Positions 1-10,606 of a stretch of DNA of 64,000 bases are shown here, piece by piece. Position 1 is the first letter of the stretch; every line of letters starts with the position of its first letter. The position numbers and the translations under genes were made by a program. The notes under the pieces are model-generated. The model saw nothing but the letters and a program-made list of their open reading frames with translations. It had not been told where the DNA came from and did no database searches. The stretch lies in NCBI GenBank assembly GCA_946811695.1, contig OX328126.1, forward strand, positions 7,082,197-7,146,196, read 5' to 3'. Source of the DNA: Gonocerus acuteangulatus. Taxonomy: Eukaryota; Arthropoda; Insecta; Hemiptera; Coreidae.

Positions 1-76
1 ATGGTACATTTGTGTTGAAAGGCCTAGTGCAAAATAATGAAAATTTGTGGGAAGACTGAATTTTGTTTCACCTTCT

Positions 77-78
<2 letters not shown>

Positions 79-153
<75 letters not shown>
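79..153. repeat. (TA)n then (GT)n microsatellite
   Basis: About 60 bases of alternating TA followed by a short GT run. No element boundary could be tied to it. Confidence 0.95.
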
Positions 154-306
154 AATTTATATGTTTGTTTGTCTGAGACAACAACATAAAAGGGTAGGTA
201 TATTTTGTTAGCTAGTAACTCCTATTTGAGATGACAATATTCACCCCCTCCTAATTTTCGTAATTTATGTTAACATTTCAAAATAATTATTTACAATGGT
301 ACAAAA

Positions 307-404
307 CATTTCCTAGAATGAATATGATAGCTTTTCAAGATTATATTGATATTTTCATTTCCTAGAATGAATATGATAGTTTTTCAAGATTATATTGATA
401 TTTA
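307..404. repeat. 49-bp direct duplication, two copies
   Basis: A 49-bp unit beginning CATTTCCTAGAATGA occurs twice head to tail with very few differences. It directly precedes the LTR at 410. Confidence 0.85.
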
Positions 405-409
405 GCCGT

Positions 410-635
410 TGTAGCGTGAAGGCTAACATAACAGGAACAAGGTCCATAGCACAACGGAGTCGTATGCACGTGGTCACTGCCTGGGAACGGAGCATGTCAG
501 GTACCCAGGCAGAGGCTAGACACAGACTGGCTTAAATGGCGTCAGATCTGGCTGCAGTGTTGTACACAGGCCTAGCTGTAGCAACTCCAGTGTTGCCACC
601 AAATAAAACTGAGAAGTTAGGGGGGCGCCGCTACA
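410..635 (-). mobile_element. LTR of an LTR retrotransposon (226 bp)
   Basis: The block starts TGTAGCG and ends CGCTACA, the TG...CA inverted ends of an LTR. Directly to its right lies TCACTTCCCCCC, which on the minus strand is a polypurine tract (GGGGGGAAGTGA) abutting the LTR start. The element is therefore on the minus strand and this is its 3' LTR. A TTTTATTT box lies inside. Ty3/gypsy is the likelier superfamily, judged from tract and size, but this is inference. The internal region continues for only about 145 bp, so a target duplication cannot be tested. Confidence 0.72.
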
Positions 636-779
636 TCACTTCCCCCCAATGACATCGACATAGAAGCAGGAGAGAGATTCTTCTTCGATGAGTCCTGATG
701 TCCGTTGATGGCTGGTCGGCTTCTGTGGCGGGGGCATTTTCAGTTGCCGTAGTCTGTTCTGATGGATGGTGGCTTGGAC
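636..779 (-). pseudogene. C-terminal end of an LTR-retrotransposon ORF
   Basis: An open minus-strand frame ends with the peptide YVDVIGGK and a TGA at 636-638, exactly at the LTR edge, so the GGK codons and the stop form the polypurine tract. This placement is what one expects for the last ORF of an LTR element. The product is not identifiable from about 45 residues. The frame runs on to the right into unrelated Penelope-like sequence at about 780, so the upstream residues do not belong to this ORF. Confidence 0.5.
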
Positions 780-1165
780 AAGAAAAACAGAAATTAATAA
801 AAAAAAAAAGTTTATAATTGACATAAGTATCAGAAATATAAATACCCTTGACTTATTATAAAAGAACAATTTGGTCTTAAATTCATGGAATGAGTAGAAT
901 GAAAATCAAAAGAAACATAACAAAAAGAAGAAAAAAGGCTATTATATTGAAGTTTATATAGGTAAATAGGTGCTAATGATAACATTAATTAATTATAACA
1001 AACAAATAAGATACTACATACCAATGGAAATGCCTGGAGGCAGTGAGTAGCCGAAACGTCCAAAATATAGATTTTTTATAAAAAAAATCATATTGAGGTT
1101 TCTCTAGCCAAACCATTCCATCTTTACTTATCACCTCGACGGCTAACTATCTAATCATCATGAAA
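780..1165 (+). mobile_element. Penelope-like (provisional) repeat, rearranged copy
   Basis: The stretch from AAGAAAAACAGAAATTAAT to CTAATCATCATG matches the element at 40305-41022 almost throughout, including the terminal part CTCGACGGCTAACTATC. Just before the terminal block, the sequence GAGTAGCCGAAACGTCC keeps the right half of the hammerhead-like motif seen intact at 40380-40414. The left half has been replaced by TGCCTGGAGGCAG from the element's interior. No reverse transcriptase coding is present. Confidence 0.5.
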
Positions 1166-1975
1166 AAATAAAAGAATACAAAAATAGTATAAAAAAAATA
1201 TGAAATTAATTTCAAATGTCGTTTTTAGTCAGTTTATTTTTAAAAAGATATAAATATAAATTCTCCTCATTAAATTCATTTTTTTATAAAGGTAGCAATT
1301 TCCCTTATTTAAAAAAATACAATTTTTCCCCCAAATTATTATAACTAAATATTTTATAGAAATACTAACGTTTCGTCGGATCAAAAAATGTCTAACTCCT
1401 TATAGAACAAAATGTCCATCCGATGGGTTATTCAAACAAGACCATCTTGGTCTCATATTAAAGATAATTTAATAAGCAACAACTTTTGTATAGAGGTGTT
1501 TTTTCGTGGAACGCTTCGTTAACCGATATACGGGGATTTGTCCAAAAAACAAGGGGGTTTGCGTTTTTCTCGAAAACGAGAAAATCGCCAAAGGATTTTT
1601 TGACTTAGTTTATCAATTCCCCATCGATATAAGAAGTCTGTCGTTTTAAGACCGGGACACCCTCTATATCTAGTAAAAATGTAAACATTTTCACTAAAAG
1701 TTGTGAAATAACAGAATAAAATAACATATAAGATAAAACCTAGAGAAATCTGTTGTAATTCTTCAAGATGTTATGGTTCGCCGGGAATCTGATAGACCAT
1801 CTCCGTTTACTTGTAATAGGAAATGGTGATATTTTATTTCCAGTGAGCATGAAATTGTTTACACCACAAGTTTTGATAAGTGTCTTATCTCGATGTAGAT
1901 TTTTTACTTATGACCAACTTCCTCCATTAGGTTAAACATTATATTCATCCTTCAAAGAAATATTAGCTCTTTTCC
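1166..1975. other. AT-rich stretch without recognisable feature
   Basis: I saw no coding signal, element terminus or tandem repeat here beyond short A/T runs. Confidence 0.6.
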
Positions 1976-1977
1976 AC

Positions 1978-2089
1978 TATATAGGGAGGAAAACCGCTTA
2001 AGAGGTTGAAGTAATAACGCATTCGGAGGTGTGGACTAGAAAATTTTATGTTCCAGAACCCATAGAACACAAAAATAACGGTCGTTCAA

Positions 2090-2125
<36 letters not shown>

Positions 2126-2275
2126 TTATTTCAACTGGACCAGGCTAAAAAATGGTCCGATTTTGATGAAATTTCGTATATAAACCCGAGGGGAATGAAA
2201 TAAAATCATATCGAAGGTACCTTTTTTCGAGGAAATTGGGAAATGCTAGACTTTTCTTTGAATGTTCGCACATTT
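1978..2275 (-). mobile_element. H1 family fragment (3' part)
   Basis: GGAGGAAAACCGCTTAAGAGGTTGAAG, the CGCATTCGGAGGTG block and AAAAATGGTCCGATTTTGATG are the minus-strand counterpart of the 3' third of the H1 copy at 10607-11760. Here the internal microsatellite is (GT)n at 2091-2123 instead of (TA)n. The hairpin end and the 5' half are missing. Confidence 0.6.
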
Positions 2276-2424
2276 TCTTGAATATGTCGAAACCTAATTT
2301 GAATATTTAACGACATACAATTAAATATAGAACATAAATATTGCCTTCATAACACTGGCACAACAAATTAAAAAAAATATGTTTGATGTTATTTTTCGTC
2401 GCTGGGATAGTATTTTTGGATGGA

Positions 2425-2642
2425 ACGGCATTTTTCTCCAGCGGTGGTACTCCTCCTCACTTCTTCCCGGAATATTTCGATGGATTCATCTCCATCTTCT
2501 TCAGCCAGGTACTTGATTCTTCCTCGGTGGTAGCCAAGGGAAGAAACTAGAAGTACCTGGCTCACGAAGAGTGAGATGAATCCATCGAAATATTCCAGGA
2601 AGAAGTGAGGAGGAGTACCACCGCTGGAGAAAGATGCCGTTA
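2425..2642. repeat. Long inverted repeat (hairpin), arms about 85-90 bp
   Basis: The left arm (about 2425-2508) and the right arm (about 2553-2642) are near-perfect reverse complements around a loop of about 45 bp. The left arm contains CAGCGGTGGTACTCCTCCTC and the right arm GAGGAGTACCACCGCTG. Overlapping open frames on both strands are a by-product of the symmetry. It could be a foldback element or the source of a hairpin RNA; the sequence alone does not decide. Confidence 0.75.
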
Positions 2643-2699
2643 CATCCATAAAACAAATAGGTCTTTTCCAGACACCATAGATACATTTTTTCCGTTTCA

Positions 2700-3360
2700 C
2701 CCAATCTCGTCAGGTTTAAGGGAATTCGAAGGTAAAATTTCGTATGAAGTCGTTAAAGAACAAATAACTGGAGCTTCAATGGTTTTGAGGGTAGCTGAAT
2801 TCGAATCCGTATCACCCCATCGGCGCAAAATCAAGGTAATTTCAAGGAAAATATGGTTATTTTGCAAAAAAAATTAATTGTGACCGCAGATTCATTTTTT
2901 TGCAAAATAAACATATTTGTCCTTGAAACGACCTTTATTTTGCGTCGATGGGGAGAAATGGACTCGGGATTCGGATTAAGCGTGTCGAAATACATAGAAT
3001 ATATGTATGGTGTCTTTGGAAAATACCACTTTTTTTATTTCGTGTGCTTGTGTAATACAAAAATTAAACAAAATAAATAGCAATCACTATCGTAGCACCT
3101 AAGATAGTAAATAAAGCGAAGGATCGAATTCTAGGTGATCATACTAACCAAGTCGAGCGACTCTTTGACTTTTTAAGGGCCGCTCAATTAATGGGCAAAA
3201 TCTAGACAGAACATAAAGACCGAAATGTTCGTTTGTTTATTTCATTTACATATAATTTTTATATGTTATTTTATTAACATTATTCTTTTTTTATTTGATT
3301 TTTATTATTATTTTTTTATTACATTTATTATTATGTTTTATTATTTTCCATTTTTTTTAT
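2700..3360. other. Unassigned sequence
   Basis: Two short open frames (2605-2877, 2853-3080) have no recognisable domain. The part from 3240 is strongly T/A-rich and leads into the LINE 3' end. Confidence 0.5.
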
Positions 3361-3370
3361 ATATTTATAC

Positions 3371-3480
3371 GGGGTGTCTTCTCAGTTTCCTGGAGTAAAA
3401 TCTTTCGGGGGCTATTGCCAACCGAAAGAATTGTTGTTCATATTAGTTTTTTTTTATTATTATTATATTTTTATGTTTCT
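3371..3480 (-). other. 3' UTR of the R2-type LINE with stem-loop
   Basis: On the minus strand this follows the end of the endonuclease ORF. CTTTCGG and CCGAAAG (about 3403-3428) pair around a loop of about 13 bases. The same stem-loop stands at the same place in the second copy (43113-43145), with 11 paired bases there. R2-type reverse transcriptases recognise structured 3' UTR RNA, so this is a candidate recognition structure; that role is inference. Confidence 0.55.
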
Positions 3481-3482
3481 TG

Positions 3483-5141
3483 TCACGGGCGTTCGTTTAA
3501 AAATTTTCGAACAATTCTTGCAGTGTCGAGCAGTACCGCTTGTTGTGCGTCTTTAATCAGTTCCTCCGAGATTTTCAAGTATTTTGTAGCTGTGACTGTG
3601 GTTTTTAGGATGAGTCCATTAGCCGATATAATAATAGCTGTTATCCTTGCGGAATCTAACTTATACAGATCTTTCAATTCTATGGCCAAGTCCTGGTATT
3701 TTCGAAGCTTCTCAGCATAAGATTTCCGAATATTCTCATCATTCGGGACAGCGATATCAATAATATCAGCTCTCTTATTCCCTTCATCAATGATAAGAAT
3801 ATCCGGCTTATTGTGATGGACAGTTCGGTCCGTCAACATCGCTTCGTCCCAATACACTTTTATTGTGCCTTTCTCTAGAAGTCTTTGTGGAATGTAGCGA
3901 TAATAAGGGACCTTCTTATCCAACAAACTGAATTTTTCTGCGAGAGCTTGGTGGTATATCTTGGCCACGTTGTTATGACGTTGAAGATAATCAGATCCCG
4001 CAAGGATCTCACAGCCCGCCGTAATATGGTGGATTGACTCGTACGTTGTTATGACGTTGAAGATAATCAGATCCCGCAAGGATCTCACAGCCCGCCGTAA
4101 TATGCTGGATCGACTCGTACGTTGTTATGACGTTGAAGATAATCAGATCCCGTAAGGATCTCACAGCCCGCCGTAATATGCCGGATCGACTCGTACGTTG
4201 TTATGACGTTGAAGATAATCAGATCCCGCAAGGATCTCACAGCCCGCCGTAATATGCTGGATCGACTCATACGTCTTGTTGCACAATCTACATTTATCAG
4301 AGATGCTCGTTTCTTTTAAAACATGTCGTCGGTAGGATTTTGTAGCTATAACTTGATCTTGGATGGCTATTATGAAACCTTCTGTTTCAGAGAATAGCCT
4401 TCCCGATGTCAACCAAGCCACCGACAATGTTGATTGCACATCCGGGTCGAACAAACGACTATAATATCGCCCGTGTAATTCCTTACTTTGCCACGACGTG
4501 AGGCGATCCGATTCCGTCGTAAGTTCATCCCAGTTGTTGATCTTCAATTTCAAAGCTGTATAGTTCTCGTCCAAGTTTACCATTTCCCTGAACAGACGCG
4601 TCTCACTGGCCCTTATGTATCTCCTCAGGCTAATTTTCTGAGAGCGACATAAGTTCCGAATGTTCAGGAGACCTCGTCCTCCTTTTATTCTTGGTAAATA
4701 CAGCCTTTCAATTGAAGACGTAGGATGGTGCAAGCGTGCTTTGGTCATCTCTGTTCGTACGAGTCGATCCAGTTCCTCTAATGATGTATTCGACCATTTA
4801 ATGACTCCGAAGCTATATAATAATGAGGGTATTGCCCATGTGTTTATTGCTTTGATCTTTCTACGACCGTGTAAGTAACTTTTCAGAATTAAACGTAAGC
4901 GCTTCAGAAACAATGCTTTCAGCTCATCTTTGACATCTTTTCTGGATATTTTAAGATGCTGGTTCAACCCAAGATATTTATAAGATTCATGTTCCTCGAG
5001 TTCACGTATATGGCCACCATCGGATAAAATTAAATTTGTTGTTGATACTGAACGTCCTCTTTCTACATGTAATACGGCACATTTATCAACACCAAACAAC
5101 ATGCCAATGGTGTCGCTGAAACTTTGCACTATGTCTGTCAT
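3483..5141 (-). pseudogene. R2-type LINE, RT C-terminus plus restriction-like endonuclease
   Basis: Minus-strand remains of a site-specific type of non-LTR retrotransposon. The part at 4272-5141 encodes the region just after the RT active site: FGVDKCAVLHV, then the YKYLGL thumb motif. A zinc finger of the form C-x2-C-x8-H-x4-C follows (CRLCNKTYESIQHITAGC). After the duplicated region (3968-4271) the frame resumes with the restriction-like endonuclease, including KPDILIIDEGNKRADIIDI, which carries the PD...D residues of that nuclease fold, and ends near 3483. The RT catalytic YxDD and everything upstream are missing; coding stops at an AT/T-rich run at 5142-5209, so the apparent start Met is fortuitous. 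The clade (R2, R4/Dong, NeSL, Hero) is not resolved. The element cannot be active as it stands. Confidence 0.82.
3968..4271. repeat. 76-bp tandem repeat, four copies, inside the LINE zinc-finger region
   Basis: Units 3968-4043, 4044-4119, 4120-4195 and 4196-4271 differ by only a few substitutions. Each begins CGTTGTTATGACGTTGAAGA. The unit covers the second half of the CCHC finger and its downstream linker. Because 76 is not a multiple of 3, every added copy shifts the reading frame, which separates RT from endonuclease. Confidence 0.95.
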
Positions 5142-5340
5142 ATTATATATTTATTATTATTATTATTTTTATTTTATTATATATTTTTTTTTTTTTTTTT
5201 TTTTTTTACAAGCAATTGAGAATTTCTCGTTTATTGTTTGAATTAATAAAATCTGCAAATAGAAATATTATTGATAGCAATTTAATCATAATGTATACAT
5301 GTTGATACTTATTACCGAATTATTATGAAAATTACTACAC
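5142..5340. other. AT/T-rich low-complexity sequence
   Basis: TTA-rich repeats and a T run at about 5180-5208 replace the upstream part of the LINE. Nothing else is recognisable. Confidence 0.6.
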
Positions 5341-5342
5341 AC

Positions 5343-5396
5343 AGGAATGGCGTTAGTGACATTAAGGGTTGACACGCCATTATAATAATTAAAAAA
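5343..5396 (+). mobile_element. SINE 3' tail fragment
   Basis: GGCGTTAGTGACATTAAGG followed by GTTGACACGCCATTATAA is a diverged copy of the tail (GGCGCTAATGACC...GATGCGCCGTTAAA) that ends SINE-A. No head is present. The following 5400-5815 shows no recognisable feature. Confidence 0.5.
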
Positions 5397-5817
5397 TAAA
5401 GCGAATATTACTCGCTTACTCCTACTAAGCGTGGAAAATATAAACTAAGGTAAGTACAGTAAGCCACCTTATTGAATTGTTTCACGAATGCAATTCATTG
5501 CTTGTAAGTGTCTGATGATGGCAGAAAAGTGCTCGAAGAAACATAAAAATAATTAAATCTAATTATATTCCTCACTATGTTAGTTGTATAATATCACTAT
5601 GAGAGAAAAGTGCAACAATTGTTTAAATAAGAAACTTTCACTCAATATTTCCCTTCACGGATTATAGCCTCGCCGATCCGACATAATTATCTGAAATTGA
5701 AGAGATGTCAAAGTGGATTGAAACGTATTGAGTACTTTCAATAAAATAAATTAATCTGTAAACATTTGTTAAATTATTATTATTAAAATTTCAACATCCA
5801 TTTATTATTAACTAAGA

Positions 5818-5912
5818 ATTTTGTGACGGATTATCTATAGGTTACCACCCTTTTCTAGCCAGGATAGGACCACTCCGTAGTGGGAATCGAACCCCAGGAC
5901 CTTTGGCTCGGA
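5818..5912 (-). mobile_element. SINE-C fragment
   Basis: Contains the body (TCTATAGGTTACCACCC, AGCCAGGATAGG) and the tRNA-like head part GTGGGAATCGAACCCCAGGACC, which holds a B-box-like motif on the minus strand. It is cut off at 5912, where an H3 element begins. Confidence 0.65.
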
Positions 5913-6260
5913 GTATGAAATCGGTCAAACTGCGTGGATTTGTATAAGGAACAAACATACAGACAGACACCTGGTAGAAGTTTTTGATCTATTCTATGAC
6001 ACTCCCCTTATCAAGACTTATCTGTGTGTCAAGTTTGGTCAAAATCGGACTAAGGGTGTGGATTTGTATAAGGAACAAACATACAGACAGACAGCTGGTA
6101 GACGTTTTTGACTTATCCTACGAGACTTCCCGTATCAAGACCTACCAGTATTCCAAGTTTGGTAAAAATCGGTCAAACGGTGTGGATTTGTATAAGGAAC
6201 TAACGGACAAACATACAAACTGATAAACTGACAGACACGTGATTTATACATATATAGATT
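5913..6260 (-). mobile_element. H3 family fragment
   Basis: Minus-strand copy with three units of the internal repeat of roughly 124 bp (AATCGG...GGTGTGGATTTGTATAAGGAAC...CAGACAG). It ends with ACACGTGATTTATACATATATAG, the 5' terminus of the family. The 3' end (ACCCGGCGTG) is missing. Confidence 0.6.
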
Positions 6261-6261
6261 C

Positions 6262-6980
6262 AGAACATTGAATATGATTCTCTGTATAATAATCCATATT
6301 AGAGCAGGGAAATGTTTTCAACTCGCCGAACAAATTCAACCTGCCACAAGCGCTACTCGAACCCACATTTCTCATCTGAGAATCCAAGTTGCCAGTTCTT
6401 GGTTCATCAAACGACTCCTTTTTTTTTGATTAATCTGTTTTGCTTCTTCAGTATCTTGCATAAGCTTACTGTAAATAAGATTTTGTGATTCCCACAGGAA
6501 AGACCATCACAGCTGATTGGTTAGCAAGATTATGTTAATTAGCGAATCCATTATGATTCAATCTAAGATGATTCCATGGCATTTTTCGGCTGAATATGGT
6601 TATCCATAAGAAACAATGGTCCGAGAAGGCACACTAGTCTAGACGAGGATATTACGTGATGCAGTGAACATCCGTACACTGAATTCCGGGGTATACGGAG
6701 CGAATTACGGAAAGTGGTCCCAGGAAGTGTAGAGGTACTTTCTCAACCTTCCTTACGTCAGGACTGCAGAGGAGGCTGGATCTAGAGGCGAATCAGCTGA
6801 TTCTAGCGGTATGCAAAACAGGCGAGGAATCCGAAGCGGTATTTAGGGTTTAGTAGAAGCGATTCCTTTGTTAATTAGCTAATTTAAAGAAAGTGGGTTG
6901 TTGCACCTTGCGCCTTCTACAAGACTTTCAAAATAGGATTTCATCTTAATTATTTCAATTGATAACACAGGCGCACAAAA
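6262..6980. other. Unassigned sequence
   Basis: No reading frame, terminus or tandem repeat recognised. Confidence 0.5.
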
Positions 6981-6981
6981 T

Positions 6982-8383
6982 AAAAAGTCCGACTCGCAGG
7001 AACTGCGGCATCTTAGCGTGTGACCTTTCATATCCCTAGTGTCATTACCAGAGGTATGTATGTATGGATAGGGTTTAAGGACGAAGAACGTCTAAGGTTA
7101 CCATCGTCCTGTGAACTGTTCTTCAATGAAAATTATTCATGTACTATAAAGATATTACAGATTAGATTAGCAAAGGAGTAGAAGCAGTAATTGGTAGGCT
7201 TTGATCTTTTGTGAAAAATATAAAATGACATCTTAAAGAGAAGGAAGATTTAAGGCACCACATATGTGACATATGCATTTAAGGCACCACATTTGTGACA
7301 TATGCAATACAGACTTAACGGTAAAACACATACTTACGGAGTGCAGAAGACGACAAAACCTAAATATCCCACATGACATTTACGAATTGTTGAGGGACAG
7401 CAGCCAGTACATAAACACAATATTTTCTTACCTGCAGGACACTAAACTATATACTCACATTTGAAGAAATCTGCTGAATAACCACAGGCTTCCAGGCATA
7501 TAACAGGCATTTACAAAACTCAATTAAAAAAAAAAAAAAGGTTATGTATTAAATATTCACCTCAAAGCTGGTTCATTAGACCACACAGGTACTAACTTTA
7601 AGGAGTGAAATCTCAGTAGATGCGAATCACTTGTAAATAAATAAGGCACCACAACAGGAAACTGATAGTATTCTAAGCGGAAATGACTCCCCCTACCTTC
7701 TCAACGTTCGCCAAGGGAAACACTATTACATTTCTCATTTTCATACCTTATTTTATTAAAATACTAATTTTACTATTAAACGCAATTAAGAAAACAAAAA
7801 CCAATTAAAACGTTAGGTAAACAGTGAAAAACCCCGTTGAAAACAACAAAACTAACAATTTTGAAGTTTTAAGCACTTATTTCTCGGATTGACATCGTCC
7901 CATCGAAAATTACATTTGAACCTTTTTTGTAGGGAATTTAGTAAGCTTTCGAATAGTCAATGTCCACTTACTACGATTTCCCAACCGTTTTCGAGATATT
8001 TTAGAAAATATACGAAAATCCGAAAACAATTTATACCTCTCAGTAAAATATATTTTTTCTAGTACTTCCTTAACTCCAAACGGAACCAAAATTTATCTAT
8101 CATAGACTAGATGAATATCAAACGTCTGGGACAAGTTTCAACTGAATTAATCATTTATGAATACCTAAACTGAAAATTAGTTTGGAAAAGTAGACGTTTC
8201 AATGTTTCTCGAAAACGGCTTTAAAAATGGGTTCCTTCGTGTTTTTTTTTTACGTTAAGAACCCTATAAAACCAGTACCCGCAAGCATATGAACTTGAAA
8301 ACGTAAGCGTTAGGATTTCTTTCGCTCCAAAAACCATCTTCCGGACGTATTCGGCTGGTTGCACCAGCTAGAGAGTGAACAGT

Positions 8384-8433
<50 letters not shown>

Positions 8434-8573
8434 AACACAACTTTGAACCACCGCTATATTATCCATGGGATCTGAAACATGAAATGTTCGTGTGGGCACT
8501 TCCGGATTGGGTCATGAGGGAACTTCATTAGAGGGTTTCCTCCCTATGGAGGGAGGAAGGAACCGCACCAAAA
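6982..8573 (+). mobile_element. H1 family element, near full length, with nested LINE
   Basis: Starts AAAAAGTCCGACTCGCAGG and ends ...GGAACCGCACCAAAA. Internal landmarks occur in the order shared by all H1 copies: AAGCACTTATTTCTCGGATTGACATCG, CCAACCGTTTTCGAGATATT, a (TA)n tract at 8384-8429, then the stem-loop CCTCCCTATGGAGGGAGG at 8539-8556. A Jockey-like LINE fragment (7263-7642) interrupts it, flanked by AAGGCACCACA on both sides. There is no coding capacity of its own, so it would depend on a rolling-circle transposase elsewhere if the Helentron-like assignment is right. Confidence 0.62.
7263..7642 (+). pseudogene. Jockey-like LINE C-terminus with 11-bp target duplication
   Basis: The frame around 7288-7464 encodes CDICNTDLTVKHILTECRR, the C-x2-C...H-x4-C finger that ends Jockey-clade ORF2 proteins, then a stop and a 3' UTR ending in an AAATAAATAA tail. 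The flanks AAGGCACCACA at 7252-7262 and 7643-7653 are identical and form the target-site duplication within the H1 host. A 27-bp block next to the left duplication is itself repeated. It is strongly 5' truncated, as is normal for LINE insertions. Confidence 0.78.
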
Positions 8574-9080
8574 CATCAAGCAATAAAAAAGGTTATTCTG
8601 CCAAGAATAAGTCTGTCATAAATGAAGACGAATCTGCTTTCCTGCAACTGCCTCTGAATGCTGTTCTCGCCGTCAAAGATCCCACCTACATCGTGATATC
8701 GTGTTTGGAAGGGCAGACAACAAGGGCTGGAAGGTTTCGAAACGTCCGCATTCCACAACCGGTCTTCCAGTCCTCCAGACCGAGAACATAAAACATTGAT
8801 GGACTTCAACCTGGAGAAGATTCTTTACGGCTGGATGGATTCCCTTATGATCTAGAAGGGTTTAGGGAACTCCTAGCTTTATATAGTATCATCAATCATG
8901 GAGGGGTTTGATGCAACCTTCGGCTAGTTTCATCACATCAGGCTTCGGTCGTTTCAAGGTTATTTCAATTCCGTAGGCCTAATATATTCAAAGGTTTTAA
9001 ATCCGTTGTGTGTCCAGAGGTCCAGAAACTCACCTGTTGATTCTCAGGCGGTCGACCTAGGCATGAGGCCAGTATAAGAT
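8574..9080. other. Unassigned sequence
   Basis: An open frame at 8492-8791 runs from H1 sequence into this region and shows no known domain; I do not regard it as a gene. Confidence 0.45.
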
Positions 9081-9082
9081 AC

Positions 9083-9268
9083 TCTCCAGGAACGCCAGCT
9101 AAGGTGGTTCGGTCATATAAGCCGTATGGTAGATGACAGGAAATTAAAGTGGCTGATGGAGGCAAGACCGTACGGTAAGTGACCAGTAGGCAGGCGAAGG
9201 CACACTTATGAAAGCCATATCGAGAAGATAATAAGAGGTAAGGGCAGTTCTGTACCTGAAGCGAAAAA
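9083..9268 (+). pseudogene. LINE ORF2 C-terminal fragment
   Basis: The frame encodes QLRWFGHISRMVDDRK, then MEARPYGK, an internal stop, and PVGRRRHTYESHIEKI. This LRWFGH...GRRP..GR block is typical of the C-terminal tail of APE-type LINE polyproteins. One stop codon breaks it. It ends within the start of the next H1 element, which appears to have landed in this fragment. Confidence 0.6.
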
Positions 9269-10170
9269 AGTCCGACTCGCAGGAACTGCATCATCTTAGC
9301 GCGGTTCCGTTCTTATGCCTTATGTCATTTGGAAAGGTTGAAATAGAAATAGTTATAATTTTGGTTAGACCTTTCATGAAATCATTTATGACCTCAAATA
9401 GATCCGCACAAACACTCACCTCTACCTGACAGAAAAAGGGTCAGGCAACACCCTTCATCCACTCCTAGAGATACTCATCTTACTGTTCAATGATTTGAAA
9501 AATATCAAAATGTTTACATGTTCTTGTACTTTTCTACTACAGTACTAATTTTACAAATAATTCCAATTAAAAAAAAACACATTTGAAGTTTTAAGCACTT
9601 ATTTCTCAAATTGCAATCGCCTAATCGAAAATTGCCTCAGGATCTTTTTTGTAGAGCATTTAGTAAGCTTTAGAATGGTTGCCTTCCGCTTACCAAGATT
9701 CTCAACCGTTTTCGAGATATTGAGGCAAATATACGAAGTTCCCAAAACTTCTTATGTCTATAATAATAAAATATTTGATTCTAATCCTTTCTTAACTCCG
9801 AACGTAACCAAAATTAAAACATCTTTGTTTACATAAATTTTAAACATGCAGAAAATATTTTAAATGAATACCATGATTCTAATTACTCAAACATAAAACA
9901 AGATTAAACAAATTTTGTCCACTTTTCTTGAAAACGGTTAAAGCTATCGCCTTAAAAATGGTTTCATTCGTTTTTATAGGCGAATAAACGTATAAAACGA
10001 GTACTTGAAGTAAGGATAACGATTTTTTTCGCTCGAATTTCGCTTCAAAAACCATGTTCCGGTGGACGGATTCTGCTGTTTAACGAACTTGACCTTTGAA
10101 ATTAGACGAAAGATTTTTGTACCAAATGTCATCAAAATCGGACCATTTTTGAGCCGACGAGGGATCTTCT
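9264..10170 (+). mobile_element. H1 family element, 3' truncated
   Basis: Starts with AAAAAAGTCCGACTCGCAGG and the intact subterminal repeat TTAGCGCGGTTCC, then follows the H1 order up to AAAATCGGACCATTTTTGAGCC. It stops before the (TA)n and hairpin. The following 10175-10310 matches another 3' end shared with 11763-11930 and 39430-39605. Confidence 0.6.
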
Positions 10171-10174
10171 TAAT

Positions 10175-10606
10175 AATTCACACCCCCCTAAAAGTACTTA
10201 AACATTTGAATATAAAAAAAAAACCTTTGTTAGCGAGGTTTACATTCTAAGCCGATTGTCCATGCAAAATTTCAAATTTTTGTGTCAAGTGGTTCGGGAC
10301 ATTATTACCTCGGATGGACCATCAACAGGGCGTAAACTCTAAGAGGGACAAAATCACAGTTTATTTCTAGTAATTCAAGGTCTGCCATCATAGTTGAAAT
10401 TAACCTCTATTAAAAATAATACACGTATTTTGCATCGCCCTCTATTGATAAGTATAGAAGAAATGCACTTCGCCAAAGATGCGGTGCGATAAATAAATAT
10501 ATAAATAATAAAAATAATACTTGAAATAGATACAGTACAATAACTGGTGTTCTGTTATCGCCCTAGCAACGCATGCTGCCTAGGCTTGCATGCTCTCTTT
10601 AAAACT
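10175..10606 (+). repeat. Dispersed repeat pieces shared with 11.8, 37.7 and 39.4 kb
   Basis: 10175-10310 resembles 11763-11930 and 39430-39605 (TTAGCGAGTG...GTCCATGCAAAATTT). 10335-10405 (GGGACAAAATCACAGTTTAT...GTTGAAATTAACCT) recurs at 37717-37782. 10522-10600 (TGTTCTGTTATCGCCCTAGC) recurs at 39355-39420. These look like ends of one or more interspersed families that I cannot delimit. Confidence 0.55.
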
